The notes beneath the pieces are model-generated. The model made no database searches. It was not told where the DNA came from and saw nothing but the letters and a program-made list of their open reading frames with translations. From an uncultured Burkholderiales bacterium (GTDB lineage Bacteria > Pseudomonadota > Gammaproteobacteria > Burkholderiales > Burkholderiaceae_C), in contig CAIQBO010000006.1 of assembly GCA_903870145.1 (NCBI GenBank), forward strand, positions 62,001-126,000: DNA of 64,000 nt, written 5' to 3'. Of this stretch, positions 12,272 to 20,059 are shown one piece after another; position 1 is the first letter of the stretch; each line of letters starts with the position of its first letter. The position numbers were made by a program, and so were the translations under genes.

Positions 12272-12796
12272 ATGCTGACCGAAGACGGTAAACACCTTTA
12301 TGTGAGCTACGACGAATACCACAACCTGATTGAAAAACTGGCCATCAAAATTTTTCATTCAGGTTGGGAGTTCGACACGATTTTGTGTCTTGCTCGCGGC
12401 GGTATGCGGCCTGGCGACATTTTGTCGCGCATTTTCAACAAGCCACTGGCGATCATGTCGACCAGTTCATACCGTGCCGATGCTGGTACGGTTCAAGGCC
12501 ATTTGGACATTGCCCGCTTCATCACCACACCCAAAGGTGAAATTGCAGGGCGCGTGTTGCTGGTAGACGACTTGGCCGATACAGGGCACACCTTGAATGC
12601 TGTGGTCAATTTGCTCAAAACCAATTACAGCCCCATCACTGAACTTCGCACCGCAGTCATTTGGACAAAAGGGGTGTCTGGTTTTCAATCCGACTATTCA
12701 GTGGATTATTTGCCTAGCAACCCCTGGATTCATCAACCCTTTGAGGGCTATGACAGCTTGAGCCCTGAAAAGTTAATTGAAAAATGGAAAGTCTGA
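12272..12796 (+). CDS. purine-type phosphoribosyltransferase
   Basis: This 174-residue type I phosphoribosyltransferase has the PRPP-binding signature VLLVDDLADTGHTL (about 92-105) and an N-terminal CLARGGMRPGDIL loop. Such proteins transfer phosphoribose from PRPP to a nucleobase. The position right after purA suggests a salvage role, and xanthine or hypoxanthine-guanine are the likely bases, but the specificity hood (YLPSNPWIHQPFE) does not let me choose. The start ATG 12272 is preceded by AGGAGAG. The stop is 15 bases before the lyase gene. Confidence 0.85.
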   Translation: MLTEDGKHLYVSYDEYHNLIEKLAIKIFHSGWEFDTILCLARGGMRPGDILSRIFNKPLAIMSTSSYRADAGTVQGHLDIARFITTPKGEIAGRVLLVDDLADTGHTLNAVVNLLKTNYSPITELRTAVIWTKGVSGFQSDYSVDYLPSNPWIHQPFEGYDSLSPEKLIEKWKV

Positions 12797-12811
12797 TCTT
12801 CAAAGGCTGAC

Positions 12812-14050
12812 ATGACGAATGACGCACCAACTCACAATCTAACCGACCTGATTCACCACGCTTACAAGCCGCCGGGCAATTTCGATTCCCCGCAGCCCGG
12901 AGTTTTCAAGGCTTCCACGGTTTATTTTCCAAACGTTGCTGCAATGCGCCAACGCGAATGGAAAGATAAATCGGGCTACACCTACGGCTTGCATGGCACA
13001 CCTACCACCTATGTGCTGGAGGAGAGATTGTGTACATTGGAGGGCGGCTTGCAGTGCCTGCTGGTGCCCAGTGGCTTGGCTGCATTGGCATTGGTGGCCT
13101 TGGCAGTATTGAAAACCGGTGACGAAATTTTATTGCCTGACAATGCGTATGGGCCCAACAAAGCTTTGGCTGAAGGCGAGTTGTTGGCCTTGGGCATAGC
13201 CCATCGTTTTTACGACGCCATGAACCCTGCCGATTTGAAAGCCAAACTGAGCCCGAAAACGCGTTTGGTGTGGCTTGAAGCGCCAGGCTCTGTCACGATG
13301 GAGTTTCCTGATCTTGTGGCTTTGCTGAATATTTGCAAAGCCCATTCAGTGCTAGCTGCATTGGACAATACATGGGGGGCCGGCTTGGCCTTCCAACCCT
13401 TTGATTTGACAGGCGACGGCAGTTGCAGCATTGACATCAGCGCCCATGCATTGACCAAGTACCCCAGCGGTGGAGGCGACGTGTTAATGGGCAGCGTGAT
13501 CACACGAGATGCAGGCTTGCATTTGCAAATCAAAATGACGCACATGCGCTTGGGCCTTGGCGTAGCTGCAAACGACGCTGAGACCCTTTTAAGAGCCTTG
13601 CCGAGCATCGGCTTGCGCTACCAAGCACAAGACCGCTGCGCGCGTGCCTTGGCGCGTTGGTGGCTTGCGCAAAAAGCATGCGTGCAAGTCATGCACCCTG
13701 CCTTGCACGACTCCCCAGGCCACGCCCATTGGCAATCTTTGTGTGCGCCGGATGGGGGTGAGGGTGCAGCGGCTGGCCTGTTCAGTGTGATGCTCAGCCC
13801 CACATTAACGCAGCAGCAAGTCGACAATTTTTGTGACCATTTGAAACTGTTCAAAATAGGCTACAGCTGGGGCGGCCCCGTCAGCTTGGTGGTGCCTTAC
13901 AGCCTGACTTCCATGCGAGCCCAGTGGCCAGAACAGCTGCAGCAAGGCTATTTGGTGCGTTTTTCTACAGGGCTGGAGTCACCGGCTGATTTGATCGCTG
14001 ATTTACATCAATCTGCCCAAGCTTGGCTGGCTGTTGAAGGCGTGGCTTGA
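12812..14050 (+). CDS. metC: cystathionine beta-lyase
   Basis: This fold-type I PLP enzyme of the Cys/Met metabolism family is 412 residues. The Schiff-base lysine is in HALTKYPSGGGDV (Lys216), the PLP-ring Asp in ALDNTWG (Asp185), and the phosphate-binding and substrate region in YTYGLHGTPTTY. The family also includes cystathionine gamma-synthases and methionine gamma-lyases. The TKYPSGGGD form and the C-terminal KIGYSWGG/RFSTGLE segments fit a beta-lyase, which splits cystathionine to homocysteine, pyruvate and ammonia in methionine synthesis. The start ATG 12812 lies 15 bases after the phosphoribosyltransferase gene. Confidence 0.85.
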   Translation: MTNDAPTHNLTDLIHHAYKPPGNFDSPQPGVFKASTVYFPNVAAMRQREWKDKSGYTYGLHGTPTTYVLEERLCTLEGGLQCLLVPSGLAALALVALAVLKTGDEILLPDNAYGPNKALAEGELLALGIAHRFYDAMNPADLKAKLSPKTRLVWLEAPGSVTMEFPDLVALLNICKAHSVLAALDNTWGAGLAFQPFDLTGDGSCSIDISAHALTKYPSGGGDVLMGSVITRDAGLHLQIKMTHMRLGLGVAANDAETLLRALPSIGLRYQAQDRCARALARWWLAQKACVQVMHPALHDSPGHAHWQSLCAPDGGEGAAAGLFSVMLSPTLTQQQVDNFCDHLKLFKIGYSWGGPVSLVVPYSLTSMRAQWPEQLQQGYLVRFSTGLESPADLIADLHQSAQAWLAVEGVA

Positions 14051-14103
14051 CCACAGGCTGCTTCAAACTGATACAGTGGACCCCTTGAACAGAAAGACAT
14101 ACC

Positions 14104-14310
14104 TTGGCAACACCTAACTACGGTTACGAAAAACGGCAAAAAGAATTGGCCAAAAAACGTAAGAAAGAGGACAAACTCAAAGCCAAAGCCGATCGCAAGA
14201 CCGGGCTGCCTGGCGAAGAGGAGGGTGATGCATCACCGGAAGACTCTGACTTGGAAGAAAACGCGGTGACTGGCTTGCCAGGCCCCACGGATCCGCCATC
14301 ACCCACTTGA
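14104..14310 (+). CDS. small lysine-rich protein of unknown function
   Basis: This 68-residue, highly charged protein has an N-terminal half that is strongly basic and helical (YEKRQKELAKKRKKEDKLKAKADRK). The C-terminal half is acidic and Pro/Gly-rich (EEEGDASPEDSDLEEN, then LPGPTDPPSPT). LPG occurs twice. The start would be TTG 14104. The basic half resembles short conserved hypothetical proteins of Burkholderiales that begin with a similar PNYGYEKRQKE motif; that is recollection, not a search. It could bind RNA or ribosomes, but nothing in the sequence proves a function. It ends just before a hairpin terminator. Confidence 0.65.
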   Translation: MATPNYGYEKRQKELAKKRKKEDKLKAKADRKTGLPGEEEGDASPEDSDLEENAVTGLPGPTDPPSPT

Positions 14311-14318
14311 ATCGACCC

Positions 14319-14341
14319 AAACCGGCTTAGGCCGGTTTTTT
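14319..14341. terminator. intrinsic terminator shared by convergent genes
   Basis: The stem AAACCGGC / GCCGGTTT with loop TTAG is followed by TTTTTT on the + strand. The A-rich 5' flank gives a weaker T-run on the - strand, so it can act both ways. The right half of the hairpin encodes the final residues and stop of tesA on the - strand. Confidence 0.8.
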
Positions 14342-15016
14342 CATGGCCAAGGGCAACAACTGCTGCACCTTGGGCCAAACGTTGCGCATCATGAGTGCTT
14401 GCGCCGCCTCATTGGGGTGAATCCGGTCCGATTGAAACCAGCGCAGGGGGTCGGCGTCATCGGCCACACCTTGAAGGAAAAACGGCAGCAAACCAGAACC
14501 CGTTTGCCGCGCCACTTGCTCAAACATCACTTTCATTTTGTCTGCGTAGTCAGCGCCGTAATTGGGCGGCACTTGAATGCCCAAGATCAAAGTTTTGGCG
14601 CCTGCTTTCTGGCTTGCTTTCACCATGACCAACAAGTTTCTTTGTGTCTGGGGCAATGGCAGGCCTCTCAATGCATCATTGCCGCCCAACTCCAGGATGA
14701 CCAATTGCGGACTGTGCAATGTCAGCAGTGCGGGCAAACGCGAGAGGCCCCCCGCCGTGGTGTCGCCGCTGATGCTGGCATTGACAATGGTCAAGTCCCA
14801 CTTGGACTGCTTGGCTTGTTTGTCCATCAAATTGACCCAGCCTGTGCCGCGCGTCAATCCATACTCAGCGCTCAATGAATCACCCAGCACCAAGATCGGT
14901 TTTTCAGAATGTGTGCTGGCTTGTGCGCCCGCACTTGTCAGCGCGCAAAGCCCTGTCAGCCCCAAGCCAAAGGCCAAGCAGTTAAAGTCGCGTCGGTAAA
15001 TCAAAGGTTTTGGCAT
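14327..15016 (-). CDS. tesA: SGNH-family arylesterase / lysophospholipase (TesA-like)
   Basis: This is a 229-residue secreted hydrolase of the GDSL/SGNH family, the group of E. coli TesA (thioesterase I/protease I/lysophospholipase L1). It has a signal peptide ([11 protein letters not shown], then a hydrophobic core ending near AGAQA), block I GDSLSAEYG with the nucleophile Ser, block II Gly in SGDTTAGGL, block III GGND and block V DRIHPNEAAQ with the Asp/His pair. It diverges from the ABC ATPase gene with overlapping start codons (CATG, 15014-15017), echoing the tesA/ybbA pair of E. coli. Its C-terminus KKPA is encoded within a terminator hairpin. The true substrate cannot be told. Confidence 0.9.
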   Translation of the reverse strand: MPKPLIYRRDFNCLAFGLGLTGLCALTSAGAQASTHSEKPILVLGDSLSAEYGLTRGTGWVNLMDKQAKQSKWDLTIVNASISGDTTAGGLSRLPALLTLHSPQLVILELGGNDALRGLPLPQTQRNLLVMVKASQKAGAKTLILGIQVPPNYGADYADKMKVMFEQVARQTGSGLLPFFLQGVADDADPLRWFQSDRIHPNEAAQALMMRNVWPKVQQLLPLAMKKPA

Positions 15017-15692
15017 GTCAGAAAAAATTATTTCGGTCCATCACATCGATAAATCGGTCAGTGATGCCAGTGGCACTTTGCATATTCTGCGCGATATTGA
15101 TTTCTCTTTGTCGGTGGGCGAGACAATGGCCATTTTGGGCGCTTCGGGCTCGGGCAAAAGCACACTTCTGTCGATCATGGCGGGTTTAGACACGCCCAGC
15201 GCAGGCTCGGTCCAAATTGCCGGTCAAAACCTGTTTGACATGAGCGAAGACGAGCGGGCCGCATGGCGGGGTCAACATGTGGGCTTTGTGTTTCAAAGCT
15301 TTCAGTTGATGGGGCACTTGAACGCGCTGGAAAATGTGCAATTGCCGCTTGAATTGGCCGGCGCCAAAGATGCAACGACCAAAGCCAAGGCCATGCTGGA
15401 ACAAGTTGGTTTAGGCCAGCGTATGAAGCATTTTCCAAAAGTCTTAAGCGGAGGTGAGCAGCAGCGTGTTGCTTTGGCACGGGCCTTTGTCATGCGCCCA
15501 CAATTGCTCTTGGCCGATGAGCCCACGGGCAGTTTAGACGCCGAAACAGGCCAAAGCATCATGGACTTGATGCTGGCCCTGAACCAGTCCTTTGCCACCA
15601 CCTTGGTGCTGGTCACCCATGACATGCGCTTGGCACAAAAATGTGAACGATTTATCACCTTAGAGGCCGGTCGCATGCGAAGCGAAGGATAA
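15015..15692 (+). CDS. ABC transporter ATPase, LolD/YbbA type, without a permease gene
   Basis: This 225-residue nucleotide-binding protein has Walker [10 protein letters not shown] (about 43-51), a Q-loop in FVFQSFQLM, signature LSGGEQQR, Walker B LLLADEP and H-loop VTHD. It belongs to the LolD/MacB-type family and is the counterpart of E. coli YbbA, which neighbours tesA. In E. coli a large permease gene (ybbP) follows ybbA; here rlmB follows after 7 bases and no permease is present, so the partner must be elsewhere or lost. The start ATG shares bases with the tesA start. Confidence 0.9.
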   Translation: MSEKIISVHHIDKSVSDASGTLHILRDIDFSLSVGETMAILGASGSGKSTLLSIMAGLDTPSAGSVQIAGQNLFDMSEDERAAWRGQHVGFVFQSFQLMGHLNALENVQLPLELAGAKDATTKAKAMLEQVGLGQRMKHFPKVLSGGEQQRVALARAFVMRPQLLLADEPTGSLDAETGQSIMDLMLALNQSFATTLVLVTHDMRLAQKCERFITLEAGRMRSEG

Positions 15693-15699
15693 TCAAGGC

Positions 15700-16437
15700 A
15701 TGTCATCACCTCAAGTTTTATTTGGTTTTCATGCTTTAGGCGTACGCCTTAAAACTGCGCCGCAATCGATTGTTGAAATTTATTTTGAAAGCACTCGGCG
15801 TGACGCCAGAATGCGGCAATTTTTAGATCGCGCCCAAGCTGCTGGGGTTCGATTGATCGAGGCCGACTCAGTGCGCTTGACCAAGTTGGCTGGCAGCCAT
15901 GGCCATCAAGGGGTGGCAGCCAAAGTACAGGCCTTGGCGCAAATACATTCCTTGGACGATTTACTCGACCAAGTGCAAGGCCCGCCCTTGCTTTTGGTCC
16001 TGGATGGCGTGACCGACCCACACAACTTGGGTGCGTGTTTGCGCGTGGCAGATGCTGCAGGAGCGCACGCTGTGATCGCCCCCAAAGACCATGCAGCAGG
16101 CATCAATGCAACTGTGGCCAAAGTGGCCAGCGGGGCGGCTGAAACTGTGCCCTATTTCATGGTCACCAACTTGGCTCGTACTTTGGGGGAGCTCAAAGAG
16201 CGTGCCATTTGGGTTGTGGGCACGAGTGAAGAGGCGCCCAAAAACCTTTACCAAATTGATTTAACCGGGCCGGTGGCTTGGGTGCTAGGCGCCGAAGGGC
16301 CGGGCATGCGGCAGTTGACGCGCAAAACGTGCGATGAATTGGTCAGCATTCCAATGCAAGGCGCAGTGGAAAGCCTGAACGTGTCGGTGGCCAGTGGCGT
16401 GTGTTTGTTCGAGGCTGTGCGCCAACGTTTGGCTTAG
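15700..16437 (+). CDS. rlmB: 23S rRNA (guanosine-2'-O-)-methyltransferase RlmB
   Basis: This is a SpoU-family (SPOUT) methyltransferase of 245 residues that methylates the 2'-O of G2251 in the peptidyl-transferase region of 23S rRNA. An N-terminal substrate-binding domain ([12 protein letters not shown]) precedes the knotted domain with motif 1 [20 protein letters not shown], motif 2 [10 protein letters not shown] and motif 3 [18 protein letters not shown]. The stop overlaps the stop of the convergent chromate transporter gene by three bases, leaving no room for a conventional terminator. Confidence 0.93.
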   Translation: MSSPQVLFGFHALGVRLKTAPQSIVEIYFESTRRDARMRQFLDRAQAAGVRLIEADSVRLTKLAGSHGHQGVAAKVQALAQIHSLDDLLDQVQGPPLLLVLDGVTDPHNLGACLRVADAAGAHAVIAPKDHAAGINATVAKVASGAAETVPYFMVTNLARTLGELKERAIWVVGTSEEAPKNLYQIDLTGPVAWVLGAEGPGMRQLTRKTCDELVSIPMQGAVESLNVSVASGVCLFEAVRQRLA

Positions 16438-17036
16438 ACCACGCCCAAGGCGCCCAGCAGACCACCTGCCAGCATCAGCCACAGTACATGGTGCTTGGTG
16501 CGCCACACCCACAGGCAGGACAGGCCCGTGAGAAGCCACAACTTCCAGTCGCGGGCGGCATCATTGTGCGCAGCAGTCAGAACCCATCCAGTTGCAACCA
16601 ACAAGGCGATCACGATGGGGGCCATGCCGGCTTTAAAGGCACGCACCGCAATCATGTCCCTGTTGCGGTGAGCCCATCGGGTTGCGCTGTAGGTCAAGAT
16701 GGAGGAGGGCAGCATGATGCCCATCATCGTCAAGAGCACGCCCAGCAAGCCCAGCCACCAAGCGGGCGGCCCCGCAGCCAAGCCACCCCCTGCGTTGAGT
16801 CCAACGTTCCACCCCATTACGGCGACAAACAACACATTGGGCCCAGGGGCCGATTGCGCTAAAGCAATCGAGGAGGAAAATTGCATCTCACTGAGCCAAT
16901 GGGTTTCTTCAACCAAGAAGCGGTGCATCTCTGGTGCGGTGGTGATGGTTCCACCCACGCCGAGCAAAGACAAGCTGGCGAATTGCAAAAAAAGATTCAA
17001 CCAATCTTGGTAGCTCAGGCTCAGCACCATGCTCAT
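16434..17036 (-). CDS. chrA: chromate transporter, C-terminal-type half (ChrA domain 2)
   Basis: This 200-residue membrane protein of the CHR family is encoded right after its partner (17033-17644) with an ATGA overlap, which fixes the start at 17036 although the open frame extends further upstream. It shows the family pattern [27 protein letters not shown] near the N-terminus and the APGPN motif ([17 protein letters not shown]), then several hydrophobic helices. Short-chain CHR proteins work as pairs and are proposed to exchange chromate for sulfate; some family members may serve sulfate or other anions. The end of the gene overlaps rlmB on the other strand. Confidence 0.87.
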   Translation of the reverse strand: MSMVLSLSYQDWLNLFLQFASLSLLGVGGTITTAPEMHRFLVEETHWLSEMQFSSSIALAQSAPGPNVLFVAVMGWNVGLNAGGGLAAGPPAWWLGLLGVLLTMMGIMLPSSILTYSATRWAHRNRDMIAVRAFKAGMAPIVIALLVATGWVLTAAHNDAARDWKLWLLTGLSCLWVWRTKHHVLWLMLAGGLLGALGVV

Positions 17037-17644
17037 GCTGAGTCTCCGTGATGAACGATGGCTGACCGCTTCAATCGGACATAAGCATAAGCCATGGCCA
17101 CTGAGCCCAAGCCCAACAATGCCCAGGCCAAAGGCCATCTGAACAAGCCGACAGCCACGAAGGTCAAACTGGAGAAAACCAATGAAACCAAAAGGCCCAT
17201 GGCGTTTTGCGGTAAAGCGGAGGCCAATTTCAAACCCGTTGCAATGATCAAACCAGCAGCGACTGCACCCATTCCTCTCAAAGCCCCTTGCGCAGAGGGC
17301 AGATCTGCAATGCCACCAAACAAAATGGCCATCAACAAAACCAGAACGAGGGGGGCGCAAAGCAAACCGGCCAAGGCCGCCAAAGCGCCAGGCAAACCAA
17401 AATATTTGCCACCGAACATCAAACACAAGTTGACCACATTGGGGCCCGGCATGATTTGCGCAACAGACCACTCTTCAAGAAATTGCACGCGCGTCATCCA
17501 GCGCCGCCGCTCCACCATCTCGTTTTGGACCACGGCCAAGACGCCACCGACACCTTGCAATGCCATGAAGTTGAAGGCTAAAAAAAGCTCTGTTTTGGAG
17601 CCGGGCTCGCGCAAAGCCGTGGTGCCAGGGTTCTGAGGGTGCAT
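17033..17644 (-). CDS. chrA: chromate transporter, N-terminal-type half (ChrA domain 1)
   Basis: This is a 203-residue CHR-family protein, first gene of a split two-gene chromate transporter. The N-terminal motif FMALQGVGGVLAVVQNEMVERRRWMT and the AQIMPGPNVVNLCLMFGGKYFG motif (the PGPN signature) are followed by four to five hydrophobic helices. It pairs with the 200-residue protein downstream; together they match the two halves of a long-chain ChrA. The gene diverges from ygiQ across about 90 bases that must hold both promoters; I see no clear -35/-10 pair there. No chrB or other metal-resistance genes are nearby. Confidence 0.87.
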   Translation of the reverse strand: MHPQNPGTTALREPGSKTELFLAFNFMALQGVGGVLAVVQNEMVERRRWMTRVQFLEEWSVAQIMPGPNVVNLCLMFGGKYFGLPGALAALAGLLCAPLVLVLLMAILFGGIADLPSAQGALRGMGAVAAGLIIATGLKLASALPQNAMGLLVSLVFSSLTFVAVGLFRWPLAWALLGLGSVAMAYAYVRLKRSAIVHHGDSA

Positions 17645-17733
17645 GGCTCAATTATCCATGAGCCCAAAGACCCTTGTGATTCAAAGTCAGCCAAGTCACT
17701 TTAAACTAGCTGTCTTGAACGATTTTGAACTCC

Positions 17734-20025
17734 ATGCCCGCTTTGCTTGACGTTTCTTTTTTTCCGCGCATCGCCAAGCCCTTGAACAGCTACCGCAAAT
17801 TCTGGGCGGCGCGCTTTGGCACGGCCCCATTTTTGCCCATGAACCGCGCGGAAATGAGCCAACTGGGATGGGACAGTTGTGACATTGTGCTGGTCACCGG
17901 TGATGCCTATGTAGATCACCCCAGTTTTGGCATGGCTGTGATTGGTCGCATGCTCGAGTCCCAGGGTTTTCGAGTCGGCATCATTGCGCAGCCTGATTGG
18001 CAAAGTGCCGAACCTTTCAAAGCATTGGGTAAACCCAATTTATTTTGGGGCGTGACAGCGGGCAACATGGACTCCATGATCAACCGTTACACCGCTGATC
18101 GAAAAATCCGCAGCGACGATGCCTACACACCTGGCGATGTGGGCGGCAAGCGACCTGACCGCGCCGCCATTGTTTACAGCCAGCGCTGCCGCGAAGCATT
18201 CCCAGACGTGCCCATTGTGCTGGGTGGCATTGAGGGCTCTTTGCGGCGCATCGCGCACTACGACTATTGGTCTGACAAAGTACGCCGCTCCGTGGTGGTG
18301 GACAGCAAATGCGATCTGCTGCTGTACGGCAATGCAGAGCGTGCTGTGGTTGAAATAGCGCATCGATTGGCTGCACGCGAATCGGTGCATGAGATCACTG
18401 ATGTGCGCGGCACCGCCTTTGTGCAACGCCAAGCACGAGAAGGGTGGTACGAGATTGACTCGACGCAAGTGGACTTTCCAGGGCACATTGAGGCGCATGT
18501 CAACCCGTATTTGATGATCTCTGAGCAGGCCAAAGAACAAGGCGCCTCATGCCTGCGTGAAGACGAAGCACAGGCGACGGCCGATGCACAAAACGCCAGT
18601 ACGGACAGCGGCAAAATTCAGGTTTTGACTTTTGTTCCCAACCCGCAATTGGGGCCACTGGTGGGCAAGGGTTTGCACAAAGTTCCACCTCGCGAGAAAA
18701 GTGTGATTCGCCTGCCCAGTTATGAGCAGGTTAAAAGTAACCCCGTGTTGTACGCGCACGCCAGCCGCGTGCTTCACTTGGAGACCAACCCCGGCAACGC
18801 CCGATGTTTGGTGCAAGCCCATGGGGAAGGCCACACGGCGCGCGACGTTTGGATCAACCCCCCGCCCATCCCTCTGAGCACCGCAGAAATGGACGCCGTG
18901 TTTGACCTGCCTTACGCGCGCAGCCCCCATCCGGTCTATGCCGATGCCAAAGGCTCGCACGACGGCGCCACCAAAATTCCGGCTTGGGAGATGATCCGTT
19001 TCTCGGTCAATATCATGCGCGGCTGTTTTGGGGGCTGCACTTTTTGCTCAATCACCGAGCACGAAGGGCGCATCATTCAAAGCCGCAGCGAAGCTTCGGT
19101 GCTCAAAGAAATTGAAGAAATTCGCGACAAAGTCAAAGGCTTTACCGGTGTGATTTCGGACTTGGGAGGCCCCACGGCCAACATGTACCGCCTGGGCTGC
19201 AAGAGCCCGGAAATCGAAGCGGCCTGCCGCAAACCCAGTTGCGTGTTCCCTGGCATTTGCAACAACTTGACCACTGACCATGCCCCCTTGATTCAGATGT
19301 ACCGCAAGGCGCGTGCTTTGCGCGGCGTGAAAAAAATCTTGATCGGTTCAGGCTTGCGCTATGACCTGGCGGTTCAAAGCCCCGAATACATTCAAGAGTT
19401 GGTCTCGCACCATGTTGGCGGTTATTTGAAAATTGCGCCAGAGCACACAGAATCAGGGCCCTTGGACAAAATGATGAAGCCAGGCATTGGCAGTTATGAC
19501 CGGTTCAAGCAACTCTTTGACAAGTTCAGTGCGCAAGCTGGCAAGAAGCAATTCTTAGTGCCTTACTTCATCGCCGCTCACCCTGGCACCAGCGACGAGG
19601 ACATGATGAACTTGGCGATCTGGCTCAAAAAGAACGGCTTTCGAGCCGACCAAGTGCAAACCTTTTACCCAAGCCCCATGGCCACTGCAACGGCCATGTA
19701 CCACACCTCGCGCAACCCTCTGCGAAAAGTCACGCAAGACAGTGCCAAAGTCGATGTGGTCAAGGGTGAGAAAAGAAGGCGTTTGCATAAAGCGTTTTTG
19801 CGTTACCACGATGCCAAACACTGGCCCTTGCTGCGCGAGGCTTTGAAAGCCATGGGGCGTTCTGACTTGATTGGCAACGGCAAGCAGCATTTGATCCCGA
19901 CCTGGCAGCCCTTGGCGGAACCCTATCAAAGCGCACGCAAGAAAAACAGCACGCGAGGCAACGCGCCTGAAAAAGGGGATTTGCTCACGCAGCACACTGG
20001 GTTGCCACCTCGCAAGAAACGCTGA
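17734..20025 (+). CDS. ygiQ: YgiQ-family radical SAM protein
   Basis: This is a large (763-residue) radical SAM protein of the YgiQ family, of unknown reaction. The N-terminal B12-binding-like region ([33 protein letters not shown]) is highly conserved. The SAM 4Fe-4S motif is CFGGCTFC (CX3CX2C, coding bases near 19020-19045), and further conserved stretches are [12 protein letters not shown] and [14 protein letters not shown]. The basic tail ends in PPRKKR. The frame extends to TTG 17725; ATG 17734 is preferred because it keeps the ATG initiator and the conserved N-terminus follows soon after. It converges on glnD across 34 bases. Confidence 0.9.
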   Translation: MPALLDVSFFPRIAKPLNSYRKFWAARFGTAPFLPMNRAEMSQLGWDSCDIVLVTGDAYVDHPSFGMAVIGRMLESQGFRVGIIAQPDWQSAEPFKALGKPNLFWGVTAGNMDSMINRYTADRKIRSDDAYTPGDVGGKRPDRAAIVYSQRCREAFPDVPIVLGGIEGSLRRIAHYDYWSDKVRRSVVVDSKCDLLLYGNAERAVVEIAHRLAARESVHEITDVRGTAFVQRQAREGWYEIDSTQVDFPGHIEAHVNPYLMISEQAKEQGASCLREDEAQATADAQNASTDSGKIQVLTFVPNPQLGPLVGKGLHKVPPREKSVIRLPSYEQVKSNPVLYAHASRVLHLETNPGNARCLVQAHGEGHTARDVWINPPPIPLSTAEMDAVFDLPYARSPHPVYADAKGSHDGATKIPAWEMIRFSVNIMRGCFGGCTFCSITEHEGRIIQSRSEASVLKEIEEIRDKVKGFTGVISDLGGPTANMYRLGCKSPEIEAACRKPSCVFPGICNNLTTDHAPLIQMYRKARALRGVKKILIGSGLRYDLAVQSPEYIQELVSHHVGGYLKIAPEHTESGPLDKMMKPGIGSYDRFKQLFDKFSAQAGKKQFLVPYFIAAHPGTSDEDMMNLAIWLKKNGFRADQVQTFYPSPMATATAMYHTSRNPLRKVTQDSAKVDVVKGEKRRRLHKAFLRYHDAKHWPLLREALKAMGRSDLIGNGKQHLIPTWQPLAEPYQSARKKNSTRGNAPEKGDLLTQHTGLPPRKKR

Positions 20026-20059
20026 GCCGCACCCACTTTGGGCGCGTGGCGCAGGGAAT

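Noticed and set aside
16401-16862. A + strand frame across the rlmB/chromate transporter junction
   Set aside because: It runs antisense through the chromate transporter and overlaps rlmB out of frame; it has no domain and no ribosome-binding site.
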